A stretch of DNA of 28,446 nucleotides from Chara braunii (GCA_003427395.1 BFEA01000094.1:759130-787575); one strand, 5' to 3'; counted from the stretch's first letter, positions 17,327 through 26,041 are shown. A program made the numbers and translations. Notes: generated by a model not told the origin, from the letters alone.

Positions 17327-17732
17327 TCGGTCCATGCGTTAGCCAGGCCCCCAGCAGCGGCCCCAACCCTGGACCCTAACCGATAGGGCCAAGTGCCAAA
17401 CACGCCGTTAAGGCTCGCTCTCCACCGAGAGAGGTAACCTCCCTTCACCGAAGAGGGGTAGAAAGCTATGCTTGCAGGGGTCCCCTGTATAGGCTTAGGA
17501 GTAGTGGTAGGTAGGTAGTGAAAGTTGGGAAAAGATATGTTCCATGGCATGGCAGAACGCCAGTTAAAAAATATGTAAGGTGAGAGAAAAATATACGGCT
17601 AAAAAAAAAATGTGAGAGGCTGTCCTGTCCAGATTTGACAGGTAATTGAATTGGTTGGGCTTCAAAGAGGTGAGAGAAAAAGATACGACTGTCCCCCGAT
17701 GAAGAGAGAAAACAAACAAACAAACAAACAAA

Positions 17733-17733
<1 letters not shown>

Positions 17734-17799
<66 letters not shown>

Positions 17800-17819
17800 A
17801 GAAGAAGAAGAAGAAGAAG
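17734..17819. repeat. Long poly(A) followed by (GAA)n
   Basis: After (CAAA)n, about 64 A (17734-17797) run into GAA triplets ending at 17819. The tract probably marks a retroposon tail; the body to its left (17327-17733) contains no recognised gene. Length in the assembly is unreliable. Confidence 0.85.
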
Positions 17820-18600
17820 ACTGCCAGTTTTCCTTCTGAGAAACTGCTCTGTTATTGTGTATTACACTATTACTATTAATAGTCTATTATACTATTATTA
17901 ATATTTTATTATGTACTCGAACAAAATCAACTTCATTTAAGAACTGCCAGTTTTCCTTCCAGAAAAAAAGTGCTCTCCGACTCCGTTTGTACATATACTT
18001 ACACAGGAATTACGATCAATTCCGCAAAGGTAATTAAAAAAGATTACCAAGTACAAAGACAGATTTCGCTAAAGTGTACACCTACAAAGTTGCACTGGCT
18101 CGCCACTTCAAGCTCTCTCCCTCCCCCCTCCCNNNNNNNNNNNNNNNNNNNNNNNNNNNNNCCCCCCCCAAAAAAAAGCACCACTTCGGATAAACGAAAG
18201 TTGCAAACACGACGAGGTCCGTTCCAGCAAGAGTCCGTTGAGCGGTGACCCTTTTTTTTTTTTTTTTTTCCCCTTAACACAGAACTGACTCATGGCTGCA
18301 TTTATTCTGGTGGGCGGCAGAATAAATGGAGCCAAAATTATTCTGGCGTGGCTTATCAAGTTATTACTGGCAATGGCGACAAACATATTAATAACAACGC
18401 GATGGTGGCCTAATTTCAAAAAGACTGCCAGTTTTCGATCCGCAAAACGTTTTTCATTTTTGTTTTCCTTCTGAAAAAACTGTTCTGTGTATGGTACATA
18501 AATCTACAAGCCTGCCAGTTTTTGTCCGTGTGAAAAAGCGCTCTGTACGATGCTTGAAATGTTAAAGACTGTCAGTCTTGCTACTTAAAAAAAAACTTAA
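17820..18600. repeat. Five diverged copies of a CTGCCAGTTTTC...TGCTCTG motif
   Basis: The motif CTGCCAGTTTTCCTTCTGA, an A-rich gap and CTGCTCTG occurs at about 17820, 17941, 18424, 18510 and 18566, with 55 to 480 bp between starts. In copy 1 CAGTTT and AAACTG can pair as a hairpin. The assembly gap lies between copies 2 and 3. No known RNA family was recognised. Confidence 0.6.
18133..18161. other. Assembly gap (29 N)
   Basis: A run of N between C-rich ends. It was probably unresolved because of the C homopolymer. Single Ns also occur at 22864 and 23456. Confidence 0.99.
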
Positions 18601-19214
18601 AAAAAGTGCTCTCTCTAGGTTCAGGGCAGGGCGGAGACTACGAGATTTCAGAACGTATACTCTGGTAATTGAGACCGTATACATTGTTTAATCTTTCATG
18701 TTAAATTCTTTCAACTTCAATTTCTGTCTGAGATGTCCAAAGGATATGAAAGGGGCAGCATGCAGCTAGCGAAACCGTGCCGCTGGTCGAGATGCATGAA
18801 AACCGGAAGAACACAGGCCCCGACTTGTGGAAAAATCTTTCATCGACGATGAAAATATCGGAGGCTCAGGGCGACGGAACCACAACGGCCGGCAGCACCC
18901 CAGCCCAAAAAGGAGAAAAGTACCCCACTGGCAATTTGGAAAAGCTCAGCACACAGTGAAATGCCTCCAGGCCCGCGTGTTCTGGTCGTTTAAACCTCTC
19001 TCCTCCCCCTCGGCCCCTCGGCCCCCACCCCGTTCACCAAGGGCTAATCAGATGGCAGATGGGAAGGCAATGGGCACAAGCAGCACGACGTGATGAAGAG
19101 GGCTTATGAACAAACCACTGTTGTCTCAGAAACACCCTCCACAAGCTGAAGGGAGTCAGGTCAGCATCATGTGGAAGAACACAGTGTGACAATTATCCTG
19201 TTTTTCCTTTTGGG
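18601..19214. other. Intergenic, no gene recognised
   Basis: A mixed-composition stretch with short frames only; no domain, RNA gene or repeat was recognised. Confidence 0.5.
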
Positions 19215-19246
19215 GTGGGGGAGGGGAGGGGAGGGGAGGGGAGGGG
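19215..19246. repeat. (GGGGA)n simple repeat
   Basis: GGGGA units repeat about six times. The G runs could in principle form a G-quadruplex. Confidence 0.85.
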
Positions 19247-19594
19247 GAGATGGAACAGGGAGCAGGCCTCTCAAGGAAAGCGAGCCAGAGAGGGGGTAAG
19301 TAGGAATCAACTGAATGTGGGAAAGAACATGAAAATGATGGAAACAAGGAAATCTGTTAGTAATCCCACCCTAAAGGGTGTGTACCTGATGCGAAGAGAG
19401 TGTGACCAAAACCAGTGCCCCATTTGTACAAGGGTAGAGGATGATACTTGTCTGCATTTGGACTAACGCTCGCCAAGGGAAGAGAGGAGTCGAAGACTGC
19501 AAACACGTTGCCATAAAAACAGCATGGGAGACACAAAGAGAACGAGCAAGAAAGTGTCCATGCATCAGTGAAGAGGAGGGTATGTATGGGGCAA

Positions 19595-19596
<2 letters not shown>

Positions 19597-19636
<40 letters not shown>
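19597..19636. repeat. (CA)n microsatellite
   Basis: About 19 CA units lie roughly 160 bp beyond the 3' end of the glycosyltransferase gene. On both sides, GCAGAAACGTGTGGGTGAGC and GCAGAAATATGTGGGTGAGC (about 19638 and 19715) form a diverged direct repeat. Confidence 0.95.
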
Positions 19637-19638
<2 letters not shown>

Positions 19639-19794
19639 CAGAAACGTGTGGGTGAGCATAGCACAGAGAAGGAGATGAAGGAGAGTAAGAAAGAAGGGAG
19701 GGAGGGAGGGAATAGGCAGAAATATGTGGGTGAGCAAAGCCAAGAGAAGTAAAGAAGAGTGGAAAAACAACCTATGTAACAGACGTAGACCTTC

Positions 19795-21897
19795 CTATGA
19801 TCTCCAAAGTCCTAGCTGTTTCCCCTTCTCAAGGAGCAGAGGCACAGCGTCCGATGTGAATTTGTGTGCAAACAAAAAGCATTCCTTCTCCTGGCCATTC
19901 CACAGGCAATTTTTCTGCTCCCGGATAGACTCCAATAGTGAGCCATTGGCCCTTAGTTTCTCAGCAGTCCAAGAGACAGCATGTGCATCCCACGACCCCT
20001 CTTGCGATGCCCACATTACGGATCGTTGGTTGAGCTCGTGAGACGCAAGATTACGTATAACGGTTTGAATGTACTGCTCATGACGGTCGCAAATAACACG
20101 GGTTTCTCGTCTGCACCATCGTGAAAATCCCGGGACGCAGAAGCCGTCAGTCCTCTCTGCCACCCCCACACAGTTCCACGCAAACGCGGGATAGTATGTC
20201 CGGTCCTGCACGATGAGAGCTGCATGTTTCCTCGTCAAGGTAAACCACTGCGATCGAAACTGGACACCCTCTCTTTTGACGATCGGTTTCCCCTTCGCAT
20301 CATACTGCTCTCCAGCCTGCGCTTGCCCTCTGGCCTGCGCGCTCTCGACAAAACTGTCACAGGTATCGATAAGGTAGTGGTACATAAAGAGGAAGTCCGT
20401 CACGGGAACACAGGAGTCGGAGAGGAAAATAAAGCGCTGATTCAACGGGTTCATGATAGCATTCGCTAGCAGTCGTCGCTGCGCGTCCACCACGTCCATC
20501 CGACCCCATTCGACATTCTCGCTCTGTATCACCCTTCTGGCGAAGAGTTTGGAATCGTTTTGCGGAAACTCGAAGCGCGGCATTTGGTGCACATAAATGG
20601 AATAGAGATCCTCGTACCCACGGAGATAGTTTTCCCACACTGGCGCTGGGCCGAGTGGCCCTTCCGTGAGAAACAGCAACGCCACCCGCGGCATGTAGTT
20701 TGCCTTCGTCGTTGCAAGTTCCAAGAGATCAATGTCATCCTGCGCCAGTTTGTAGTACATGTGATCTCTTTTGCCACTGTTCGGTGGCACAAACTTCTTA
20801 AACTTTTCGACAAAGTTCATCATCCGGGGCTCTTTATTTTGACTGCCACCTCCTTTCAGAGGCCCTTTATTTTTACCGCGTTCTTCTCTCCGAGGCTCTT
20901 TATTACTACCCCCTACCTTTTTCTCAACCCGACGAGCTGCATTGACAGAGGATTCTGTCCGAGTTTTAGCATGCCCAATGGCCTCTGCTGCGATCCTTCT
21001 GGCCTGACGATCCGACGCTCCATGGTCGGTGGCCTGACGATCTGACGCTCGATGGTTGGCAGCCTGACGATCTGACGCTCCATGGTCGGTGGCCTGACGA
21101 TCTGATGCTCCATGGTCGGCGGCCTGACGATCTGAAGCTCCATGGTCTGTGGCCTGACGATCTGACGCTCCATGGTTGGCAGCCTGATGATCTGATGCTC
21201 CATGGTCGGTGGCCTGATGATCTGACGCTCCATGGTCGGCGGCCTGACGATCTGACGCTCCATGGTCGGTGGCCTGACGATGCGACGCTCCATGGTTGGT
21301 GGCCTGACGATCTGACACTCCATGGTCGGCAGCCTGATGATCTGACGCTCCATGGTCGGCAGCCTGACGATCTGACGCTGCATCATTCGTGCCCTGGCGA
21401 TTTGCCGCTCCGTCATTGTTGGTTGGCTGTTCTGTGTCTTCCATGCCAAGCTCCGCCTTTGACCGAACTTTCTGCCATAGAAGGGGGTACCCATCGCTTT
21501 CACTGCCTGAAGGTGGCTTTCCATCAGCATCGCGCGTCTCAAGTCCTCTTCCAGGCTCAACACAGGGAGGCCCAGCAGCACTCATGCACTGCTGTACGCA
21601 AACAGAAACACCCCTGCCAGCCAAATTCTTCATTTGCATCCTGACTACCTCCATGGCAATGCTATCGGAGTTTGATTTGTCCGGGATATCAAACCATTCC
21701 TGCACGTCAGCGTCCCCCCCCCCCGACTTTCCCCCAGGAAAAGCCAGGCCAAACATTGCATAAGCAACGCAAGAGACGACCGCCAGACCGACCGTCATCA
21801 ACAGAAGAAACCTCAAGAACTTGCCTTGTGTCGAAGTCGCCACCTTCGCCAGTTGCTCTGCCGAACCTCTGTTTTGACTGAACATAAGTAAACCCAT
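19795..21897 (-). CDS. Core-2/I-branching beta-1,6-GlcNAc-transferase-like protein (GT14, plant DUF266 type)
   Basis: A 700-codon frame, ATG at 21897 to TAG at 19795. The frame extends 22 codons upstream but has no earlier ATG before an in-frame TAG at 21964-21966, so this start is preferred. A hydrophobic anchor lies at residues about 30-51 after a short basic tail, giving a type II Golgi topology. The stem contains a ten-residue repeat (about 170-300) and a basic linker with KEPR repeats. The catalytic domain (about 400-695) has the plant Core-2/I landmarks: FLTEGPLGPAPVWENYLRG, YSIYVHQMP, VEWGRMDVVDAQRRLLANA, FLSDSCVPV, SQWFTLTRKHA and CFLFAHKF. Family members are thought to glycosylate proteins or polysaccharides in the Golgi; donor and acceptor here are unknown. 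The family is usually about 400 residues; the extra length is the stem. No intron interrupts it. Confidence 0.93.
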   Translation of the reverse strand: MGLLMFSQNRGSAEQLAKVATSTQGKFLRFLLLMTVGLAVVSCVAYAMFGLAFPGGKSGGGDADVQEWFDIPDKSNSDSIAMEVVRMQMKNLAGRGVSVCVQQCMSAAGPPCVEPGRGLETRDADGKPPSGSESDGYPLLWQKVRSKAELGMEDTEQPTNNDGAANRQGTNDAASDRQAADHGASDHQAADHGVSDRQATNHGASHRQATDHGASDRQAADHGASDHQATDHGASDHQAANHGASDRQATDHGASDRQAADHGASDRQATDHGASDRQAANHRASDRQATDHGASDRQARRIAAEAIGHAKTRTESSVNAARRVEKKVGGSNKEPRREERGKNKGPLKGGGSQNKEPRMMNFVEKFKKFVPPNSGKRDHMYYKLAQDDIDLLELATTKANYMPRVALLFLTEGPLGPAPVWENYLRGYEDLYSIYVHQMPRFEFPQNDSKLFARRVIQSENVEWGRMDVVDAQRRLLANAIMNPLNQRFIFLSDSCVPVTDFLFMYHYLIDTCDSFVESAQARGQAQAGEQYDAKGKPIVKREGVQFRSQWFTLTRKHAALIVQDRTYYPAFAWNCVGVAERTDGFCVPGFSRWCRRETRVICDRHEQYIQTVIRNLASHELNQRSVMWASQEGSWDAHAVSWTAEKLRANGSLLESIREQKNCLWNGQEKECFLFAHKFTSDAVPLLLEKGKQLGLWRS
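20999..21390 (-). repeat. In-frame 30-bp tandem repeat encoding ASDRQATDHG units
   Basis: About 13 copies of GCCTGACGATCTGACGCTCC then ATGGTCGGTG (plus strand) encode a ten-residue unit close to ASDRQATDHG on the minus strand. Differences cluster at a few codons (R/H, T/A/N, D/N). Because the unit is a multiple of three, the plus strand and another minus frame are open here too; those frames are by-products. The unit is hydrophilic and probably disordered, with Ser/Thr that could be glycosylated. Confidence 0.97.
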
Positions 21898-22311
21898 TGT
21901 CAACGACTTCACAATTCCACGTCCACGCTGTGCCGACGGAAATGCTCTTACGCGCCACCGCACCTATCCACCGCAGCGACCAAGAATACCAGTGCAGATG
22001 AGGATGTGAATCTAGCATGCATGCATTTTCCGCTACGAACTCGTGCTACCCGCTACCGCATACACCAGAAGAGAGGAGGAAGCCTCGCCAGTCCATGCAC
22101 CATATCCAGAGTGCACGTCGTCGAAAATCTGTTTGTTTGTTTTTTTTTATCGAAGATCGTGCGCAAGATGGACGATCGGTCAACGCAGACTCCGAATGCG
22201 CTTCCAACTCCGAAGACAGTCAAGGGGCGAAAAGTGCACACCCCACCACATATCGACATGCTACCAACACCATGAGTTGTTTAGGAATCAAAAGGTTTTT
22301 GCTTTTTTTTT
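21898..22311. promoter_or_regulatory. Upstream region of the glycosyltransferase gene
   Basis: This region must contain the 5' leader and promoter if the gene is expressed. I see no convincing TATA box at a standard distance, and no intron or upstream exon could be recognised. The assignment is by position only. Confidence 0.3.
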
Positions 22312-22313
22312 GA

Positions 22314-22350
22314 AGTGTGAAAGGCGAGTGGCGCACTCGCCTTTCACACT
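22314..22350. repeat. Perfect 17-bp hairpin after a T run
   Basis: AGTGTGAAAGGCGAGTG and CACTCGCCTTTCACACT are perfect complements around a GCG loop. Nine T precede it (22303-22311). In bacteria this would suggest a terminator on the minus strand; in this eukaryotic setting no role is known. The stretch 22351-22779 after it holds no recognised gene. Confidence 0.9.
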
Positions 22351-22775
22351 CAACAAAGAAGAAGCATCAACCCGGAAAGCGGCACGGTGTTCAAAGTGGC
22401 TACAAGGAGATGTAGGTCATACCTCTGCCTACATAACAAACAACCCCATCAAATCTCCCGGCTGTTCCCTCTGGACTTGTGTCAGTGTTGTCACATATCG
22501 ACCGACGATCATTCAAATCCAATCCCATTGATCTTTGAAAGCCTCAAAATGTCTAGCGAGATCTCGAGTCCCTCTTCCAGACATTCCTAGACTTCCTCAC
22601 GCCAGGATTCTCAAGTCATGCATCACTCCGTCCACTCCGTCCATCATCCCAATTGTTCACTTCTTCTTCTTTTGTCCTCTTCTGCTTCTTCCCCCCGCCT
22701 CCCTCCCTCTCTTCTCCTCTTCGATGTCTCTTTTCCCACGTTAGACTCTTCCACTTCTACCCCCCCGCCCCCCCC

Positions 22776-22779
<4 letters not shown>

Positions 22780-22863
<84 letters not shown>

Positions 22864-22864
22864 N

Positions 22865-22949
<85 letters not shown>
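22780..22949. repeat. (TC)n microsatellite, about 170 bp
   Basis: An uninterrupted CT run with one N at 22864. Open frames across it are dipeptide artefacts (LS or ER). Confidence 0.98.
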
Positions 22950-22953
<4 letters not shown>

Positions 22954-23049
22954 CTCTGGTTGGCCCTTTTCTCACCTTTGCCCTCTTCTATATTTACCTC
23001 TGTGTCTCTCCCTACCTCCCTCTCTCTCTCTCCGAAACACAATTCACTT

Positions 23050-23552
23050 CATACTACTAGCAGGTGCAGTGTGACACTCTAACACTCCCCCCCACACACA
23101 TTCACACACACTTGCCTCATACTGCCACCTGCAGACTGTACACTAGCACGCCTACATATGAACTAGCACTCTGATAATAAACACATAGGGCTACTTCTTT
23201 CCATGAGGTCCACGCTTGTTCCCTATCTTCCAGGACATGCTGCACGGTAATGACGAACACAGTCTGTCTTCGTCAGCCTCTGCCATGTGAGCGATCGATC
23301 ACCTGAGCTCGCAACTTGACAACCCCTTTCAGAATCAAGTGCATATTTACCCTACCCCTAGTGCACATTTACCCCTCTACCCCTAACCACCAATGCGCTG
23401 GTCGATACAGTACAGACGTCGAGCATAAACAGCCTCCTCCCCCCCCCCCACTCCCNCCCTATTGCATTTGTCGAAACGTCATCAACAAAGGCAACCGACA
23501 CATGGAACAAGAAATGGATGACGTTGGAGAACTTCGCAAAGCCGAAAGTTAA
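23050..23552. other. Intergenic, no gene recognised
   Basis: C-rich and CACA-rich stretches, with an N at 23456 within a C run. No gene or RNA was recognised. Confidence 0.5.
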
Positions 23553-23662
23553 TTGACTGACTTTGACTGACTTTGACTGACTTCGACTGAACTGAATGAA
23601 ATCCACGCCCTGCTGACTTTGACTGACTTTGACTGAACTGAATGAAATCCACGCCCCGCTGG
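23553..23662. repeat. TTTGACTGAC minisatellite with 46-bp higher-order unit
   Basis: The ten-mer TTTGACTGAC is reiterated, and the larger unit ending CTGAATGAAATCCACGCCC occurs at about 23591 and 23637, 46 bp apart. Confidence 0.85.
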
Positions 23663-24200
23663 ACAGCAAACAGCAGCGCTAATTGTCAGGCGGATTAGGA
23701 TTCATTTCCGAGAGGCAATCCACAGAGGCAATGTGGATTGCGATTGATTTTGTAGAGGCGGCAATCGACAGCACGCACGCCTGCCGTGTGCCTCAAGAGC
23801 AGTACCTAGGCATCTCTACAGTTTGTGAAGTTGTTGACGTTCCCGCAAAAGCAGCGAGATTTATAAGCGAGATTCTCCCTCCTCCTCCCGCGCACACTTG
23901 CTCGCCCTGTGCAAGTTTCAAAACCCACACATCGACGGACAGGAATGCACAAAGTACACGTCAGAGGGTATTTTACTATTTTTATACTAAAGGCCTCACT
24001 CCTATACGCATTACTCTCACTACACAACACTCTACATGCATTTGGATGCCTTCTGGACCAGGTGCCTTCGGACGAGTCCATGGTTTCGCCTTTGATTCAA
24101 TACGGAAGAATTCTGCTTAGGCACTGCATGAATGTAGCCTCCTCAGCCAAATTGTGTTTGCAACGTGGCAGTGCAATTCTACACATTTTTTTACGCAATG

Positions 24201-24205
<5 letters not shown>
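23663..24205. other. Intergenic, no gene recognised
   Basis: A mixed-composition stretch with a 145-codon frame on the plus strand (about 23683-24120) that has no recognised domain. Considered non-coding by default. Confidence 0.4.
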
Positions 24206-24233
<28 letters not shown>

Positions 24234-24365
24234 GCCGTTCTTCTTTTTTTTTTCCGCGCTTGGGCTACCTAAGACCCCCCGCCCCCAAGGGTCCTGTCCA
24301 GCCGGGCCAACTGGGCCTCATGTCCATGCACCAACCTGGGTGCCCTCTGGCACAGGGAACACCGT
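24206..24365. mobile_element. T-rich tract plus GC-rich cassette
   Basis: T runs (24206-24254) lead into a GC-rich block with GGGCTACCTAAGACC, GGTCCTGTCCAGCC and GGGCCAACTGGGCC. It resembles the reverse complement of 27178-27290, which has TACCAGCC and GGGCAACTGGGCC next to poly(A). Possible retroposon family; weak. Confidence 0.35.
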
Positions 24366-24575
24366 CCTAAAGTTATAACCATATAAAAGTCAGGAAAGGA
24401 AAGTCGTAGATTTTAGAGAATTTTGGGCTACCTTAGTATTTCCTCACAAGGGGGGGGAGGGGGGAGGGAGGGGGGGTTCCACACATTGTTCCCCTTCCCA
24501 CCATTTTTTGGCACTGTTCTACCCCTCTCACCAAATTTTCCGCACATTTTGTGGCCTTCCCCCATTTGTCCGCGT

Positions 24576-24732
24576 GTCATTCTTTTCCCCCGCATTATTT
24601 ATTCATTCATTTTTAATTGATTAAGTATTTATATTTATTTATGACGGCATGTCATTCTTTTCCCCCGCATTATTTATTCATTTATTTTAAAATTTTAACT
24701 GATTTAAGTATTTATAGTAATTTATGACGGCT
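24576..24732. repeat. 75-80 bp tandem duplication
   Basis: Two adjacent copies begin GTCATTCTTTTCCCCCGCAT and end ATTTATGACGGC, starting at 24576 and 24651. The second copy ends where the U2-like element begins. Confidence 0.93.
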
Positions 24733-24886
24733 GATGGACACCGGATCAGATATTAAACTGACCAGGAGAAGACGGCCTTTTGGCTAAAAATAGATCAGTT
24801 TAACATATATCTATTATCTACGCTAAAAATAGATCAGTTTAATATCTACACTTTATCTATTTTTAGCCAAAAGGCCGAAAGGTCTT
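24731..24886 (-). pseudogene. Rearranged U2 snRNA-derived sequence
   Basis: On the minus strand the left part reads ACCTTTC-GGCCTTTTGGCTAA, then AAGTGTAGATATTAAACTGATC; the far end reads GGTCAGTTTAATATCTGATC then GTCCAT. These match the 5' domain of U2 snRNA (GGCCUUUUGGCUAAG, AAGUGUAGUAUCUG, CAGUUUAAUAUCUGAU) in the right order. Between them lies an inverted copy of the first block, so 24774-24795 and 24855-24876 form a 22-bp perfect stem. The branch-point-pairing sequence GUAGUAUCUG is damaged, so it cannot be a normal U2 gene. Confidence 0.8.
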
Positions 24887-24923
24887 CCCCCCCCCCCCGT
24901 TCCCCCCCCCCTTTTTTTTTTCC

Positions 24924-25051
24924 GGCCATTTCCCGATATCCGCATGTTCTTGCACACAGAGGCCATGCCAATTTTCTCTCGGTGTATTGTTCCAATTATT
25001 TTTATAATTATTTTTTAAATCGTTCCAATTTTCACGGATGTCCCGAGCGAC
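24924..25051 (-). pseudogene. U6 snRNA-derived sequence with internal insertion and A tail
   Basis: Minus strand: GGGACATCCG, AAAATTGGAACGAT, a 21-base AT-rich insert, a second AATTGGAACAATACA, then GAGA, TTGGCATGGCC, GTGCAAG and GGGAAATGG. This follows plant U6 snRNA from its 5' stem through the ACAGAGA region, the AUUAGCAUGGCC block and the 3' GAAAUGG. The ACAGAGA box is altered and the start is partly duplicated. A run of 10 A follows in place of the U6 terminal T run, pointing to a retroposed copy. Confidence 0.85.
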
Positions 25052-25103
25052 TTTTTCCCCATTTCGTTTTCCCCCATTTCATTATTTTCCAAGTAATGAG
25101 AAA

Positions 25104-25208
25104 GTCCTATGGGACATCTGTCAATATTAGAACGATACAGAGAAGGGTAATTAGCAAAATGTCCCCTGCAAAAGACTTTTTTTTTTTTGTAAAAATGGTC
25201 CAAAGTTT
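25104..25208 (+). pseudogene. U6 snRNA-derived sequence, plus strand
   Basis: GTCCTATGGGACATCTG, ATTAGAACGATACAGAGAAG, ATTAGCA, GTCCCCTGC and AAAATGGTCCAAAGTTTTG align in order to plant U6 snRNA. The ACAGAGA box that pairs with the 5' splice site is intact. The catalytic AGC/bulge region is distorted (ATTAGCAAAATGTCCCC), and a T run at about 25177-25188, which would terminate RNA polymerase III early, replaces the region before the 3' end. Its 5' end faces the other U6-like copy across about 52 bp. Confidence 0.88.
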
Positions 25209-25500
25209 TGTAGAACTTGCGGCAAACGAATATCTTGGGAGAGAGGGAGGGGGGGAGGAGGGGGACAATGCTCCAAAAAAATAGGAGAAGGAAAAAAAAA
25301 CCGCAATATGTACCCCTTCTCCCCTTTTTTTCCGGCACTTGATTCCCCCCCCCCCTTTATTTCCCGCCCTTGGACTCTCCTCCCCGCGCCGCCAGGCCAA
25401 AAAAAAAAAAAACAAAAAAAAGAAAACACCCGAGGCGAGAACAAAGTGAATCGGTCTTTGCAACAAAAGATTTAAACCGACAGCAGACGAGGACAATACG
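25209..25500. other. Low-complexity intergenic DNA
   Basis: G-, A- and C-homopolymer patches; an A13 run near 25399 follows GCCGCCAGGCC, resembling the GC-rich cassettes. No gene was recognised. Confidence 0.4.
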
Positions 25501-25516
25501 ATATATATCGTCACAA

Positions 25517-25591
25517 ACGGAACTGCCCGGTAAACCGTAGGCAGAGAGAGAGAAGAGGACAACAAACGAGGGGCTGTGACAAACTGTTTCA
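25517..25591 (-). repeat. Hammerhead-bearing repeat, truncated copy
   Basis: It has the same order as 14519-14631 (GGAACTGCCCGGTAAACCG to GTGACAAACTGTTTC) but ends before stem II and passes into AT-rich DNA. Confidence 0.85.
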
Positions 25592-25642
25592 TACATATTA
25601 TATCGTCAAATACACATTTATATAATATATATATATATATCG

Positions 25643-25756
25643 TCAAATAGAACTGCCCGGTAAACCGTAGGCAGAGAGGGAGAAGAGGACAACAAACGAG
25701 GGGCTGTGACAAACTGTTTCGTCGGAGTTTCACCGACTCATCAGGAGGCTGAACCC
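25643..25756 (-). repeat. Hammerhead-bearing repeat, complete copy
   Basis: A complete unit nearly identical to 14519-14631, flanked on the left by (AT)n and CGTCAAATA. It is followed within about 30 bp by an inverted copy (25788-25915). Confidence 0.92.
25708..25744 (-). ncRNA. Hammerhead ribozyme-like motif, second intact core
   Basis: Identical core to the one at 14582-14618: CTGATGA, a GTCGG/CCGAC helix II, GAAA and CAGTTTGTC. Here GAGGG upstream and CCCTC downstream could give a slightly longer distal helix I, separated from the core by an internal loop. Confidence 0.65.
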
Positions 25757-25787
25757 TCAACAGTCTCTCTATATATATATAAATAAA

Positions 25788-25915
25788 TCAGCCTCCTGAT
25801 GAGTAGGAAGGCGAAACCAAAGCGAAACAGTCTGTCACAGCACCCTCGTTTGTTGTCCTCTTCTCCCTCTCTGCCTAGTACGGCTGGTTTACCTGGCAGT
25901 TCTCTATGACGATAT
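25788..25915 (+). repeat. Hammerhead-bearing repeat, inverted copy
   Basis: The unit runs on the plus strand: CAGCCTCCTGATGAG, then CGTTTGTTGTCCTCTTCTCC, then GGTTTACCTGGCAGTTC and GACGATATAT. The motif at 25796-25836 keeps CTGATGAG, GAAAC and CTGTC, but stem II (GTAGG...CCAAAGC) no longer pairs well, so any ribozyme is probably dead here. Confidence 0.85.
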
Positions 25916-26041
25916 ATATTTACCGGGCAGCTCTGTTTATATATATATCATCTTCGTTTTTAATTTTATCTTATTTGTTTGTATATCAGGGGTGAGAAGG
26001 GGGGGAGGCGGTGGAAGAACAGTGTAAGAAAAAAGAAATGC

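Noticed and set aside
20999-21390. CRISPR-like array of 30-bp repeats
   Set aside because: The units are directly adjacent without spacers and translate in frame as a decapeptide inside a long conserved protein.
21105-21644. Plus-strand open frame of about 180 codons opposite the glycosyltransferase
   Set aside because: It exists because the 30-bp repeat unit is a multiple of three and lacks stops in several frames; outside the repeat it has no recognisable domain.
19795-21963. A 722-residue start for the glycosyltransferase
   Set aside because: The codon at 21961-21963 is GTG, not ATG, and a stop lies directly upstream; the first ATG is at 21897.
22303-22350. Bacterial-type terminator
   Set aside because: The hairpin and T run fit the shape, but all other evidence says nuclear eukaryotic DNA; I kept it only as a hairpin.
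22644-23082. Long Leu/Ser or Arg/Glu open frames
   Set aside because: They are translations of the TC microsatellite and contain an N.
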